DNA of 64,000 nt from an uncultured Parolsenella sp. Its GTDB lineage: Bacteria > Actinomycetota > Coriobacteriia > Coriobacteriales > Atopobiaceae. Each line of letters opens with the position of its first letter. Position 1 is the first letter of the stretch. Of this stretch, positions 25,992 to 35,075 are shown piece after piece. Under the pieces are notes generated by a model that worked only from the letters and a program-made list of their open reading frames with translations, ran no database searches and was not told the origin of the DNA. Both the position numbers and the translations under genes were made by a program. The stretch is taken from contig NZ_CAKUIH010000002.1 of the NCBI RefSeq assembly GCF_934660935.1, positions 1 through 64,000 on the forward strand, in the 5' to 3' direction.

Positions 25992-28900
25992 ATGGCGTTC
26001 GTACATCTCCATAACCACACTGACTACTCGATGCTCGACGGTGCCACGCGCGTCTCCGCGATGGTGAAGCGCGCAGTCGACCTCAAGATGCCCGCCGTCG
26101 CCATCACGGATCACGGCTATATGTATGGCGTGCCTGACCTCGACCTCGAGTGCGCCAAGTACAACCACCAGCAGGCGGATTGGCAGCAGTGGTTCCACGA
26201 CAAGGAGAACTACGCAAAGGGTCGCGAGATCGTGGAGCCTGACGCGGAGAAGGAACCCGAGGCATACGCGCAGTGGCAGATCGACGTCGCCGCGCACGAG
26301 GCCGGCCGCGACCTCGACGAGGTGAAGCCGCGCCCGCTCGTGAAGCCCATTTTTGGCTGCGAGGCCTACTTCACACCGGATGACTCCCTCTCGCGCGACC
26401 ACAAGCCCGAGCTCTACCACATGATTCTCATCGCCAAGAACCAGACCGGCTACGTCAACCTCATGCAGATGATGAGCGACGCGGCCGTTCGCGGCTTCTA
26501 CTACAAGCCCCGCACGACGCTCGAGATGCTCCGCGCCCACTCCGAGGGCATCATCGCCACGGCGGCGTGCGTCTCCGGCATCATCCCGCGCTCCATCCTG
26601 CGCGGGCAGCCGGACGAGGCCCTCAAGTGGGCCCGCACCTTCAAGGAGATCTTCGCCCCCGGCGACTTCTACATCGAGATCCAGGACCACGGCCTGACCT
26701 TCGAGAACGGCATGACGGACCGCCTGCTCGACGAGCAGCTGGTGGAGCTTGCTCACTCGCTCGACCTCAAGGTCATCGCCACGAACGACTTCCACTACCT
26801 CACGCGCGAGGACGCCCCCACGCAGGACCTCATGATGTGCATCGGCATGAACTCGAAGATCGATGACGAGAACCGCATGCGCATGGAGGGCAGCGAGTTC
26901 TACATGAAGAGCGAGGAGGAGATGCGCGCCCTCTTCTCCTGGTGTCCGGAGGCCTGCGAGAACACTCTCGAGCTGGCGGACAAGTGCAACGTCGAGCTCG
27001 ACTGGGACCAGATCATCCTCCCGCGCTTCCCGCTGCTCGACCCGGGCGAGACTCACGAGAGTCAGTTCCGTCGCGAGTGCGAGAAGGGCCTGCGCCAGCA
27101 CTACGGCGACGACTGGGCCACGCGCGAGATCGGTGGCGTGAACATCAAGGAGCGCTTCGAGTACGAGTACAAGGTCATCTGCGACAAGGGCTTCGCCGCG
27201 TACTTCCTGATCGTGGCGGAGTACGTGCAGTGGGCCAAGGACAACGGCATTGGCGTCGGCCCGGGCCGTGGCTCGGCGGCGGGCGCCATCGTCGCCTACG
27301 CCATGAACATCACGGCGTTCGACCCGCTCGAGAACGGCCTGATGTTCGAGAGGTTCCTCTCCCCGCAGCGTACCGAGATGCCCGATATCGATATGGATTT
27401 CGACGATGAGCGTCGCCTCGAGGTCGTAGAGCACGTGCGCCAGCTCTACGGCCCCGAGAAGGTCACGCACGTCATCACCTACTCCACCATCAAGGCCAAG
27501 CAGGCCGTCAACGACGCCGCGCGCGTCCTCGACTTCCCGGTCTACATGGGCCAGCGCCTTTCCAAGATGATCAGCGCCGCGCCCAACGCCACGCTCAAGG
27601 CAACGATGAACAAGGTCGAGGGCCGCGAGGACCAGTACTCGCAGGACTTCGTCGACGCCTACAACTCCGATCCGGACGCCCACCGCATCATCGACGCGGC
27701 GCTGTCTCTCGAGGGCATGATCCGCGGCGAGGGCGTGCACGCGTGCGCGGTCCTCATCTGTCGTGACCCCGTCAACGAGCACTGCCCCACGAAGCTCGAC
27801 ACCAAGGGTGGCGTCGAGATCACCCAGTACGAGGGCCACACCGTCGCGGACATGGGCCTGCTCAAGATGGACTTCCTGGGCCTGCGCACGCTCACGGTCA
27901 TCTCGAAGGCAAAGGCGAACATCAAGGCCAACTACGGCATCGACATCAACGAGGCGGAGATTCCCTTCGATGACCCGAAGATCTTCGAGCTCATGGGTTC
28001 GGGCCACACGGCGGGCGTCTTCCAGGTCGAGTCCTCGGGCATGACGGCCACAATCAAGAACATGAAGCCCACCGAGTACAAGCACGTGGTGGCACTTATC
28101 GCCCTGTACCGCCCGGGCCCCCTTGGCGCCGGCATGGTCTCGTCCTACATCAACCGCATGAACGGCAAGGAGCCTGCGGTCTCCTATGACCCGCGCCTCG
28201 ATGACATCCTCGGCGAGACCTATGGCACCATGGTCTACCAGGAGCAGGTCATGCTCATCTCCGTCGAGATGTGCGGCTTCTCCAAGGGCGAGTCTGACTC
28301 TCGCATCCGTAAGCCCGTGGCCAAGAAGAAGATCAAGCTTCTGACCTCGACCATCCTTCACTGGGAGGACGGCTCGGACGAGACGACGTATGACCACTGG
28401 ATGAACGGCGCGGTCAAGAACGGCTACAAGCGCGAGGTCGCCCAGCGCATCTGGGACGACGTTCTCGAGTTCGCGTCCTACGCGTTCAACAAGTCGCACT
28501 CCGCGGGCTATGCCATCCTCGTCATGCAGACGGCCTGGCTCAAGGCGCACTATCCCAACGAGTACATGGCCGCAGTTCTCACGAGCTACACGGGCAAGAC
28601 GGATAAGATCGTCCACTACGTCTCCGCGTGTCGCCACGACGGCATCCAGGTGCTGCCGCCTGACATCAACGAGTCTGGTAAGGAGTTCACGGCCACGAAG
28701 GAGGGCGTGCGCTTCGGCCTCGCCGGCATTCGTGGCGTGGGCGAGGGCGTCGCGGACCTCATCATCGAGGAGCGCGAGCGCGGGGGCAACTTCAAGAACC
28801 TGCATGACCTGGTTGATCGCGTGGATACCGGCACGTGCAACCGCCGCGTTATCGAAGCCCTCATCAAGGGCGGTGCCTTCGACTCGACGGGATACCCGCG

Positions 28901-29789
28901 CCGCCAGCTCATGGAGTTCGTCGACAAGAACAACCCGGCCAACATCATCGACGCCGCGACGAAGCGCCAGAAGGATCGCGCCGCTGGTCAGAGCTCGATG
29001 TTCGACCTGTTTGGCGATGTCGAGGGGGCTGGTTTCGAGGACGAGGCTCCCGAGCCGAGCCCTGTCGAGTGGGACCGTACGCTCAAGCTCGCGCAGGAGC
29101 GCGAGGTTCTCGGCCTCTACATTTCCGACCACCCGCTGCGCCCGTATGAGTACGCGCTCTCCAAGGCGCGCGACTACACGCTGGGCGAGGTGCTGAACGG
29201 CTACGAAAAGACCAGCGTCACGGGCGAGGTGCGCCATGTTGACGTAGGTGGCGAGAAGCCCTTCTGGGTTGCCGGCATGGTGTCGGGTATGCAGAAGCGC
29301 ACGACGAAGAACGGCGACCCGATGGCCATCGTCCAGCTCGAGGACATGGAGAACGAGCTTGACGTCGTCGTCTTCCCGAAGGCGTACAAGAAGAGCGCCG
29401 CGGTCCTCGCCGGCCAGACCGACGAGCAGACGGGCGAGCAGACGGGCGACGTGTTCGTGCGCGTCCTCGGCCGCATCGACCGCAGCGACCGCGGCGACCA
29501 ATTCTTGGCGACGGCTGTCGAGCCGCTCGAGCTGTCGGAGAAGACCAACAAGCCCAAGGTCCTCGAGATCATGCTCGAGCCGAGCGCGCTGTCGCGTAGC
29601 ATGCTCGAGCAGCTGCAGAAGGTTCTCAGCCTGCACCAGGGCTTTGACCGCGTCGAGCTGTTTGTCGTGAGCGAGTCGGGTGACCGCCTCCGCATGGAGG
29701 TGCCGTGTCGCGTCGACGCGAAGAACGTCATGCTCATGGCGCGCGTCCAGGACCTCCTAAGGGACAAGGGGACGGCCACGGTTGCGTAG
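25992..29789 (+). CDS. dnaE: DNA polymerase III alpha subunit
   Basis: This 1265-residue protein has an N-terminal PHP domain (FVHLHNHTDYSMLDG, ITDHGYMYG, FGCEAYF, ATNDFHYL) with the metal-binding histidines and acids apparently intact. The polymerase palm has the catalytic aspartates in PDIDMDFDDE (about 464-473) and GVGPGRGSAAGA. Tandem HhH/tau-binding and an OB-fold (about 1060-1150) follow. An insertion of roughly 60 residues splits the PHP domain between ECAKYN and VKPIFGCEAYF. The ATG at 25992 (AAGGGAGCGA upstream) gives the exact family N-terminus; an earlier in-frame start adds 45 unlikely residues. It is the replicative polymerase of the DnaE1 type. Confidence 0.95.
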   Translation: MAFVHLHNHTDYSMLDGATRVSAMVKRAVDLKMPAVAITDHGYMYGVPDLDLECAKYNHQQADWQQWFHDKENYAKGREIVEPDAEKEPEAYAQWQIDVAAHEAGRDLDEVKPRPLVKPIFGCEAYFTPDDSLSRDHKPELYHMILIAKNQTGYVNLMQMMSDAAVRGFYYKPRTTLEMLRAHSEGIIATAACVSGIIPRSILRGQPDEALKWARTFKEIFAPGDFYIEIQDHGLTFENGMTDRLLDEQLVELAHSLDLKVIATNDFHYLTREDAPTQDLMMCIGMNSKIDDENRMRMEGSEFYMKSEEEMRALFSWCPEACENTLELADKCNVELDWDQIILPRFPLLDPGETHESQFRRECEKGLRQHYGDDWATREIGGVNIKERFEYEYKVICDKGFAAYFLIVAEYVQWAKDNGIGVGPGRGSAAGAIVAYAMNITAFDPLENGLMFERFLSPQRTEMPDIDMDFDDERRLEVVEHVRQLYGPEKVTHVITYSTIKAKQAVNDAARVLDFPVYMGQRLSKMISAAPNATLKATMNKVEGREDQYSQDFVDAYNSDPDAHRIIDAALSLEGMIRGEGVHACAVLICRDPVNEHCPTKLDTKGGVEITQYEGHTVADMGLLKMDFLGLRTLTVISKAKANIKANYGIDINEAEIPFDDPKIFELMGSGHTAGVFQVESSGMTATIKNMKPTEYKHVVALIALYRPGPLGAGMVSSYINRMNGKEPAVSYDPRLDDILGETYGTMVYQEQVMLISVEMCGFSKGESDSRIRKPVAKKKIKLLTSTILHWEDGSDETTYDHWMNGAVKNGYKREVAQRIWDDVLEFASYAFNKSHSAGYAILVMQTAWLKAHYPNEYMAAVLTSYTGKTDKIVHYVSACRHDGIQVLPPDINESGKEFTATKEGVRFGLAGIRGVGEGVADLIIEERERGGNFKNLHDLVDRVDTGTCNRRVIEALIKGGAFDSTGYPRRQLMEFVDKNNPANIIDAATKRQKDRAAGQSSMFDLFGDVEGAGFEDEAPEPSPVEWDRTLKLAQEREVLGLYISDHPLRPYEYALSKARDYTLGEVLNGYEKTSVTGEVRHVDVGGEKPFWVAGMVSGMQKRTTKNGDPMAIVQLEDMENELDVVVFPKAYKKSAAVLAGQTDEQTGEQTGDVFVRVLGRIDRSDRGDQFLATAVEPLELSEKTNKPKVLEIMLEPSALSRSMLEQLQKVLSLHQGFDRVELFVVSESGDRLRMEVPCRVDAKNVMLMARVQDLLRDKGTATVA

Positions 29790-29792
29790 CGG

Positions 29793-29940
29793 CGGCTGTC
29801 CCGTTGGGGCTTGTGTCACGCGCGCCGTGCTTGCCTGGAGCCGCTCGCTTCGCTGGGGACTTGCGCCGCGAATGCCGCGTTTGCCAAGCGACGGCTGTCC
29901 CGCTGGGGCTTGCGTCGCGAGTGCCATGCTCGCGGTTTGG
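29793..29940. repeat. Degenerate tandem repeat, about 50 bp x 3, after dnaE
   Basis: CGGCTGTCCCG(T/C)TGGGGCTTG recurs at 29793 and 29892, with a related copy (CGCTGGGGACTTGCG) near 29850, giving a period close to 50 bp. The rest of the 656-bp gap (29941-30445) contains the inverted-repeat element B and no protein gene. Confidence 0.65.
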
Positions 29941-30152
29941 GCTGTTGCCTGCGATGGCGATGCGTTTTGCGTGCGACGAGCTTTGTTGTCGCTCCGCGAT
30001 GAGCGGATTATCAGTGCGTCCCGGCGTTCTTGCCGGGGCGCACTGTTTTTGCGTGACGCACGCGGCGGGCGAGTTTATTTAATGCGCGCAAGGCAGGCTG
30101 CTTGATGCATTTCAAGGCCAATTGAGAGCGCTGGCTCAAGCTAAAAATAGGG

Positions 30153-30289
30153 GGATAGCGACTGTGAGCAGCCAAATCGGCTCGCTCGAAGTAGACCGAA
30201 ATTTGCCAGTTCATCTACCTGCGGTGATGGAAACGGAAATAGCGGGTCTACTCGGTGCCCCCTCGTTTGGCTGCTCACAGTCGCTATCC
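30153..30289. repeat. Long inverted-repeat element B with conserved centre
   Basis: Perfectly complementary 24-bp arms (30153-30176 and 30266-30289) flank an inner stem GTAGACC/GGTCTAC (30191-30197 with 30245-30251). The centre carries CGAAAT-N10-ATCTACCTGCGGT (30197-30225), as in element A. CATC/GATG around the motif could close a terminal hairpin. The arms share no sequence with those of element A. Confidence 0.8.
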
Positions 30290-30445
30290 GTTAATATCAA
30301 CCACCAGCTTTTGCTGCCATTCTTGGGCCACTATTTGTGTTTCGAGCGGGTTTTCGTTGCGCGATCGTGGTGCTGAGGTGCCATGGCAAGTGCATCCTCA
30401 TGGGCGACGGCTATCATTCATCTGACGACAGGCGGAAGGGGAGCC

Positions 30446-31402
30446 ATGAAGGCGCAGGTAGTCGAATCGGTAAAGATGCCGGATGTTATCGAGGTCGGCG
30501 GAGACGGTCCGCTCCTCGTCATCCATGGTGGCGCCGGCAGGCGCATTCACGAGATGACGCCGGAGCGGGCGGCTGAGACGGAAGCTGCCCTCGCCCGCGC
30601 GGTTGAGGCGGGATATGCTCAGCTCGCTGCCGGTGAGCCTGCCGAGGAGGCCGTCATCGCGGCTATCCACGTCATGGAAGACGCCCCTTGCTTCAATTGC
30701 GCCCATGGCGCCGCGCTCACGCTCGACGGCACGGCGGCGCTTGATAGTAGCCTTATGCTCGGTGACGGATCGTGCGGATCTGCTTGCGGCCTTACGACGG
30801 CGAAGCATCCCATCGACGTTGCTCGCGCGGTCATGGAGCGTACGCCGCACGTGCTCTTCTCCCAGCCCACGGGGTCCCAACTCGAGGAATGGGGGATCGA
30901 ACAAGTCGACAACTCCTACTTCGTGACTGAGCGCCGCCTCGCCGAGCTCGAGGAATTCCGTGCCCGTGCGGCGGCGGGTTGCGACGACTCCGCGACGCGC
31001 CATGGCACGGTTGGCGCCGTCGCGCGCGACGTCAACGGCCGCATCGCCGCGGGCACGTCAACTGGCGGTATCACGGGACAGATGCCTGGCCGCGTGGGAG
31101 ACTCGCCCGTCATCGGTGCCGGAACCTATGCGAACCAAGGCAGCGTGGCTGTGAGCTGCACCGGAACGGGCGAGAAGTTCATCCAGGAGTCGTCGGCGTT
31201 CCAGATTCATGCGCGCGTCGCGCTTGCGGGCAAGACGCCGAGCGAGGCCGCCGAGGCGATGCTTTCCGCCGTGGACGGCAGGGGAGGCAACGGCGGCGTT
31301 ATCGTTATCCCCGCCAAGGGCGCGGGCGTGATCGGCCGCACGGCGGATACGCAGATGAACTACGCCTGGGCCCAAGGGGACAGGCGCGCCACCCACGTGT
31401 AG
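30446..31402 (+). CDS. Isoaspartyl peptidase / plant-type L-asparaginase (Ntn hydrolase)
   Basis: This 318-residue precursor is of the type that self-cleaves before Thr188 in RHGTVGAVA to free the nucleophile. Other family marks are VIHGGAGR, the AALDSSLM region, the conserved GRVGDSPVIGAGTYA and the HG/STGG oxyanion segments (AAGTSTGGITGQMPG). It cleaves beta-aspartyl peptides or asparagine. The ATG at 30446 has GGAAGGGGA before it. It converges with the minus-strand gene at 31436. Confidence 0.9.
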   Translation: MKAQVVESVKMPDVIEVGGDGPLLVIHGGAGRRIHEMTPERAAETEAALARAVEAGYAQLAAGEPAEEAVIAAIHVMEDAPCFNCAHGAALTLDGTAALDSSLMLGDGSCGSACGLTTAKHPIDVARAVMERTPHVLFSQPTGSQLEEWGIEQVDNSYFVTERRLAELEEFRARAAAGCDDSATRHGTVGAVARDVNGRIAAGTSTGGITGQMPGRVGDSPVIGAGTYANQGSVAVSCTGTGEKFIQESSAFQIHARVALAGKTPSEAAEAMLSAVDGRGGNGGVIVIPAKGAGVIGRTADTQMNYAWAQGDRRATHV

Positions 31403-31410
31403 GCGGCAAA

Positions 31411-31440
31411 ATCTGAAAAAGGGACAGTCCCTTTGTCAAC
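31411..31440. repeat. Chimeric REP-like element
   Basis: The core AAGGGAC-A-GTCCCTT is intact, but the left arm is of the (A)CCTGA class (ATCTGAAA) and the right arm of the GTTGAC class (TGTCAACT), so only the central stem pairs. The right arm supplies the stop codon of the minus-strand gene ending at 31436. Confidence 0.85.
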
Positions 31441-32560
31441 TCCGGAGTGAGACCCGGATGCTCGGGTGCGTGTACTGGTCAAACTCCTCCTCAGGTTCCG
31501 TGTCGAAGGAGCATGACGTCTTGACGGGACCGTCGTCCGAGTAGACGCGAATGCTCTCGTAGGGCGAGCCGGCGAGGAACGCCTCGCGGAAATCGTCCGG
31601 TACCCGCGGTGCCGCGAGCAGGCCTGCGTTCGAGGTGGGCACGTTAAGCCCCTCGAGCGCCGCGCCGAGCTCCGCGATGTCGAGCATGGCTTGGTCGAGG
31701 CTCTCCTCGAGCGTGGCGCTCACGTCGACCTCCATGCAATAGCTGACGTCGGTGAGCGTGCCCCCGTCGTCAAAGTCGAGGTAGACGTAGGATTCCTGGA
31801 CGCCGTCCTCGGACTCGCGCAGGTAGCCGATCACGTGGTAGCCGTAGTCCTTGTAGCGCTCGCGGGGATCGTCCGCCGAGACGCGGGCGCAGGTGCCCGC
31901 CAGCGCATCTCGTGCGATGTCAATCCGCTCGGCGGCGCTGGCGACGCGCGCGTCGAGCTCACGGCTCGCCTGCGCGTACTGCGGGACGTACGCCCCGATG
32001 GCGATGACGATGGGCAGCACCACGAGCGCGACCCTCCATCTCCTGACGTTCGGGACGGGCACGCCGTAGGCACCGGCCATCGCCTCGGCGTTGGCCGAGG
32101 TCTCCGACAGGATGTCCGCCACGGTCAGCACGGTGCCCACGGAACCGGCAACCTGCGCGACTCCGCCCAGGCCTTTTGCCAGGTCGGAATCGCTGTCGCT
32201 AAGCAGACGCCCTGCTGCCTGCGCGCCTATGGCGGCAGCGACCTGCGCCGAGCGGTCAGTCTCCTGCTGCGAGACGTCGAGCCTCTCCTGCAGCGCGCGC
32301 CACTGCTTGCCGCGCATGCCAAACTTCGGGCGGAGGGTCCAGAAGCAGAAGGCCACGAGGTTGATGGCGACAAGCGCGAGGATGACGTTGAGCCCCGTGT
32401 CCTGGAAGCCCTTGTGATGGAAGACCAGGTCATCGATCATCTCGAGGGGGACCAGCATGAGGCACGTCACGAATGCCATGACGAGCGCCACGAGGGCGAC
32501 CTTGGGGTAGACGCAGTAGCGCCGGATCTGCTTCTTCTCGTTCTCGCTCAGGGGTGCCAT
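31436..32560 (-). CDS. Unrecognised membrane protein, three predicted helices
   Basis: This 374-residue protein has hydrophobic helices at about 19-42, 55-75 and 175-195. Between the second and third lies an amphipathic Ala/Gln/Ser-rich region (about 95-165) resembling a coiled coil or membrane-associated helix. The C-terminal ~180 residues are acidic and probably extracytoplasmic, with ESYVYLDFDDGGTLTDVSYCMEV-type strands (short phrases YVYLDFDD, VSYCMEV). No known domain was recognised. The final residues (SLRS) and stop codon abut or lie in the chimeric REP-like element, so the native C-terminus may have been altered. Confidence 0.7.
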   Translation of the reverse strand: MAPLSENEKKQIRRYCVYPKVALVALVMAFVTCLMLVPLEMIDDLVFHHKGFQDTGLNVILALVAINLVAFCFWTLRPKFGMRGKQWRALQERLDVSQQETDRSAQVAAAIGAQAAGRLLSDSDSDLAKGLGGVAQVAGSVGTVLTVADILSETSANAEAMAGAYGVPVPNVRRWRVALVVLPIVIAIGAYVPQYAQASRELDARVASAAERIDIARDALAGTCARVSADDPRERYKDYGYHVIGYLRESEDGVQESYVYLDFDDGGTLTDVSYCMEVDVSATLEESLDQAMLDIAELGAALEGLNVPTSNAGLLAAPRVPDDFREAFLAGSPYESIRVYSDDGPVKTSCSFDTEPEEEFDQYTHPSIRVSLRS

Positions 32561-32803
32561 GGCGCTCCTCGGTCGTGGTCGCGCCGCGCGGCACCGGGGT
32601 CTCCCGCGTGCCCGCGGCTATCACTTATCAGTCACGCTCGGCTTATCGTACCAGGTACCTCGCGTGTGGCGCGCAAAACTCGGCGCTGCCGTTGACGGGG
32701 CGCGAGCTCGTCGTTTGCCGTTCGCGTTGGACTCCCATTAATGTCCGAAAGCCTTTCTATAATGGCCTTGCCTTCGATGAATCGAGGCTCCTCGGGAGGG
32801 ACC

Positions 32804-33688
32804 ATGGTTGATAAGACCAAGTACGTGGCAACGGCTGACGAGGAAAAGCACGCCGCCGCGCTCGCGGGTATCGAGCGTTCGTCCGTCAATGAGGTGGACG
32901 TCACGTTTCTGCGGTTTGATGACAGGCCTCACGTGGATGTCGATGCTCTCCTTCAGGAGATGGCCGAGGCAGCGTTCTCGAGCGAGTCCGGAACGTTCGC
33001 GGCCTTCGTCGCGCGGAACCACCAGCGCATTTGCGTGGCCGCAGCGGATAGCGACGACGTGCCGAAGCTTCTCGTCATCGGCTACAAGATGGGCATCTCA
33101 CGCGGAGACGCCGCCTGCATGAATGACCTTGGCGTCCTCTATTACATGGGTGACCTCGTTGAGCAGGACTATGTCAAGGCGGCGGAGCTCTACGAGATGG
33201 CGATGAACCACGGCTGCTATCAGTCCATCATCAATCTCGGTTACATTTGGGAGTATGGTCGCACCGGCGAGCGTGATTATCAGAAGGCATACCAGTACTA
33301 CGCCCTCGCTGCCGCGCTGGCTGATTCCAGCGAGGCGGCGTACAAGCTCGGCGACATGTACAGTCGCGGCAAGTTCGTCGAGCGCGATATGGCCAAGGCC
33401 TATCAGCTCTGGAGCCGCAGTCTTGATCTTGCGGAGGACATCGTCGAGATTGCCCAGCCCGCCATCAGGATCGCCCAGCTGCTTCTGTCCGAGGACTGCG
33501 AGTCTGCGGGTGCCAAGCGCGATCCCATGCGCGCCCTCCAGCTCTTCCAGCAGGCGGAGATTGGCCTTCGCGTCGATATCGATAACGGCCAGACCTACTA
33601 CCGCAAGCGCCTCGAGGAGGCCATCGAGGGTCAGGAGAGGGCCAGGGCGATCATCGACGGGCAAGTCATCGATGGGCCGATCTTCTAA
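32804..33688 (+). CDS. Sel1-like (SLR) repeat protein
   Basis: This 294-residue protein has at least three Sel1-like repeats in its second half (about 115-150, 153-190 and 191-230), each with the GD-A..LG-LY/MY...DY.KA...Y pattern, and a degenerate fourth. The first ~100 residues are a separate N-terminal region of unknown fold. SLR proteins act as adaptors for protein-protein contacts. The ATG at 32804 follows GGGAGGG. An earlier ATG at 32741 lacks such a site. No signal peptide is visible. Confidence 0.8.
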   Translation: MVDKTKYVATADEEKHAAALAGIERSSVNEVDVTFLRFDDRPHVDVDALLQEMAEAAFSSESGTFAAFVARNHQRICVAAADSDDVPKLLVIGYKMGISRGDAACMNDLGVLYYMGDLVEQDYVKAAELYEMAMNHGCYQSIINLGYIWEYGRTGERDYQKAYQYYALAAALADSSEAAYKLGDMYSRGKFVERDMAKAYQLWSRSLDLAEDIVEIAQPAIRIAQLLLSEDCESAGAKRDPMRALQLFQQAEIGLRVDIDNGQTYYRKRLEEAIEGQERARAIIDGQVIDGPIF

Positions 33689-33703
33689 GCGCCTTGTCCT
33701 TGA

Positions 33704-33802
33704 TTGGCGAGTCGGTTACCGAGCACCCCTCCCTGCTTGGAGGTCGGTTATCGAGCGCGTTTCCCTGGATTGGCGAGTCGGTTACCGAGCATCTCGGAGC
33801 CG
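33704..33802. repeat. Tandem repeat, 33 bp x 3
   Basis: Units start with TTGG at 33704, 33737 and 33770. The first and third share TTGGCGAGTCGGTTACCGAGCA exactly (described here as the first 22 bases of each), while the second has diverged. The unit is a multiple of three, but no protein signal supports translation. Confidence 0.8.
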
Positions 33803-33893
33803 GTGCCTCAACGTGCCGTCTCGACGCTGGGCACGCCAAAGTGAGCCTTAGCTGCTGGCGGCTGGCGCGTAGGGGCTGATCCGCTGTCGGAAT

Positions 33894-34865
33894 CTACTTC
33901 GTCGAACCGCCGGATCCGCTTACCGTGTCGCCCGAGCCGTTGGCGTTAGCCGAGCCATTCGAATGGGTCGAGTTCGAGGCGGAGCCGGAGTTGGAGGTAT
34001 CGCCTTCTGGCTTGCTGGAACTGGAGTCCGATGCGCCGCCGTCGCTCGAGCCGCCATTCGAGGGGTTTGACGAGGAGCCGGATGTTGAGGGAGAGGATGA
34101 CCCCGTGTTCTCGCCCTGGTTGCTGCTCGATCCGCCTTGCAGGCTGGCGTTTGCCCCCTCGGTCGTGGCAGGGTGCTTGTGCGCCGTTGCGGCTTCAGTG
34201 GCGGCCTGCGTCGTCTGCGGCGCTTCGACCACGATGGTGGTGGAGCCGCCGATGCCCTCGCCCTTGGTCGCGATGCTGACGACGAGCGCGAAGACGAGCA
34301 CCGCGACGATGGATGCCGCGGCCATGAAGATGGTCGCCCTGCGGCGTATGACGTCGCGCTCGCGTCGGCGGGCGGCGGCACGTATGGCTACCGGCGCGAT
34401 GGGCGTGCCCGTCTCGGCGAATTCCTCGACGTGGCTGCTGCCTGAGACCGATGCCGCGCGCGGTTGGCTGGGGATGGTCGTGTCGGCGACGGAAGCGCTG
34501 CGCTTGAGGACATCGTCGTGCGAGTTGCCAAGGGCGCGCGTCTTGTCGGCGATGCGGGCTCTGTCTACGACGCACGTCGCATCGTTATCGTCATGGGGAG
34601 CCTGGCCGTCGATGGCGACGGAGCCCGTCTCGCCATCATTCGACGAGAGCTTCTCCGCCGAGGCCTTGAGGATGGACTTGTAGATCTGTGATGCCGCGGC
34701 GGACGCGAGACCGCCTATGACGACGCCGATAAGCGAGCCCGCGAGGCCAATCTGTGAGGAGAGGGCAAATGATGTACCCGCTGCTAGACCGCTTGCAATG
34801 ACGGTCGAGAACGAAAAATCGTCGAAGAGTCCGCCCTTCGTGTTGCGATCATTAAACTGAGCCAT
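33894..34865 (-). CDS. Hypothetical membrane protein with glycine-zipper region and Ser/Gly/Asn tail
   Basis: This 323-residue protein has a glycine/alanine-rich hydrophobic stretch (about 17-60, glycine-zipper-like). A charged cytoplasmic-type linker with an RRRERDVIRRR cluster (about 160-175) precedes a single strong transmembrane helix (about 180-200). The last ~110 residues are a low-complexity tail of Ser, Gly, Asn and Thr, as in cell-wall-spanning or secreted stalks. The start ATG at 34865 follows AGGAAG. A longer frame extends upstream but is Arg-rich and lacks a ribosome binding site. Function unknown; surface exposure of the tail is inferred. Confidence 0.65.
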   Translation of the reverse strand: MAQFNDRNTKGGLFDDFSFSTVIASGLAAGTSFALSSQIGLAGSLIGVVIGGLASAAASQIYKSILKASAEKLSSNDGETGSVAIDGQAPHDDNDATCVVDRARIADKTRALGNSHDDVLKRSASVADTTIPSQPRAASVSGSSHVEEFAETGTPIAPVAIRAAARRRERDVIRRRATIFMAAASIVAVLVFALVVSIATKGEGIGGSTTIVVEAPQTTQAATEAATAHKHPATTEGANASLQGGSSSNQGENTGSSSPSTSGSSSNPSNGGSSDGGASDSSSSKPEGDTSNSGSASNSTHSNGSANANGSGDTVSGSGGSTK

Positions 34866-35075
34866 GCACGTTCGCTTCCTGCGTTCCTTCGTTTTTTGCT
34901 GTAGGGAATACGTACCCGGATTGTCAGCGGGCTCTTCCCATGTGAAGCAATTCTCACGAATTCGCAAGACGCGTATGCGGTGCGCGAGGGAACTCTGCTT
35001 GCGCGTTGTTCGCGCCCCTGTCGCCCGCCGTATCCCTCGCTCCACCCGTCCCGCGCGCCGCGGAGATAAAACCAC

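Noticed and set aside
25947..29636. Open frame of more than 1200 codons on the minus strand opposite dnaE
   Set aside because: High G/C at third positions keeps antisense frames open; the translation is a shadow rich in Arg/His/Leu/Val without domains. The plus strand encodes a full DnaE. The same applies to the long antisense frames opposite valS (50445-52688), hisS (44450-46768), the FtsX gene (6360-8012) and copA (10193-12448).
23581..32727. Shared 15-mer GTTTGCCGTTCGCGT before the SDR gene (23581) and the Sel1 gene (32713)
   Set aside because: A 15-base match between two places is expected about by chance in 64 kb, and flanks do not match.
33704..33802. Possible CRISPR array
   Set aside because: Only three contiguous units without spacers. 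None of the tandem arrays in the window has unique spacers or cas genes nearby.
33694..33879. A 61-codon frame with repeated IGESVTEH peptides
   Set aside because: The peptide repeat simply reflects the 33-bp DNA repeat; other frames are equally repetitive and no ribosome binding site is present.
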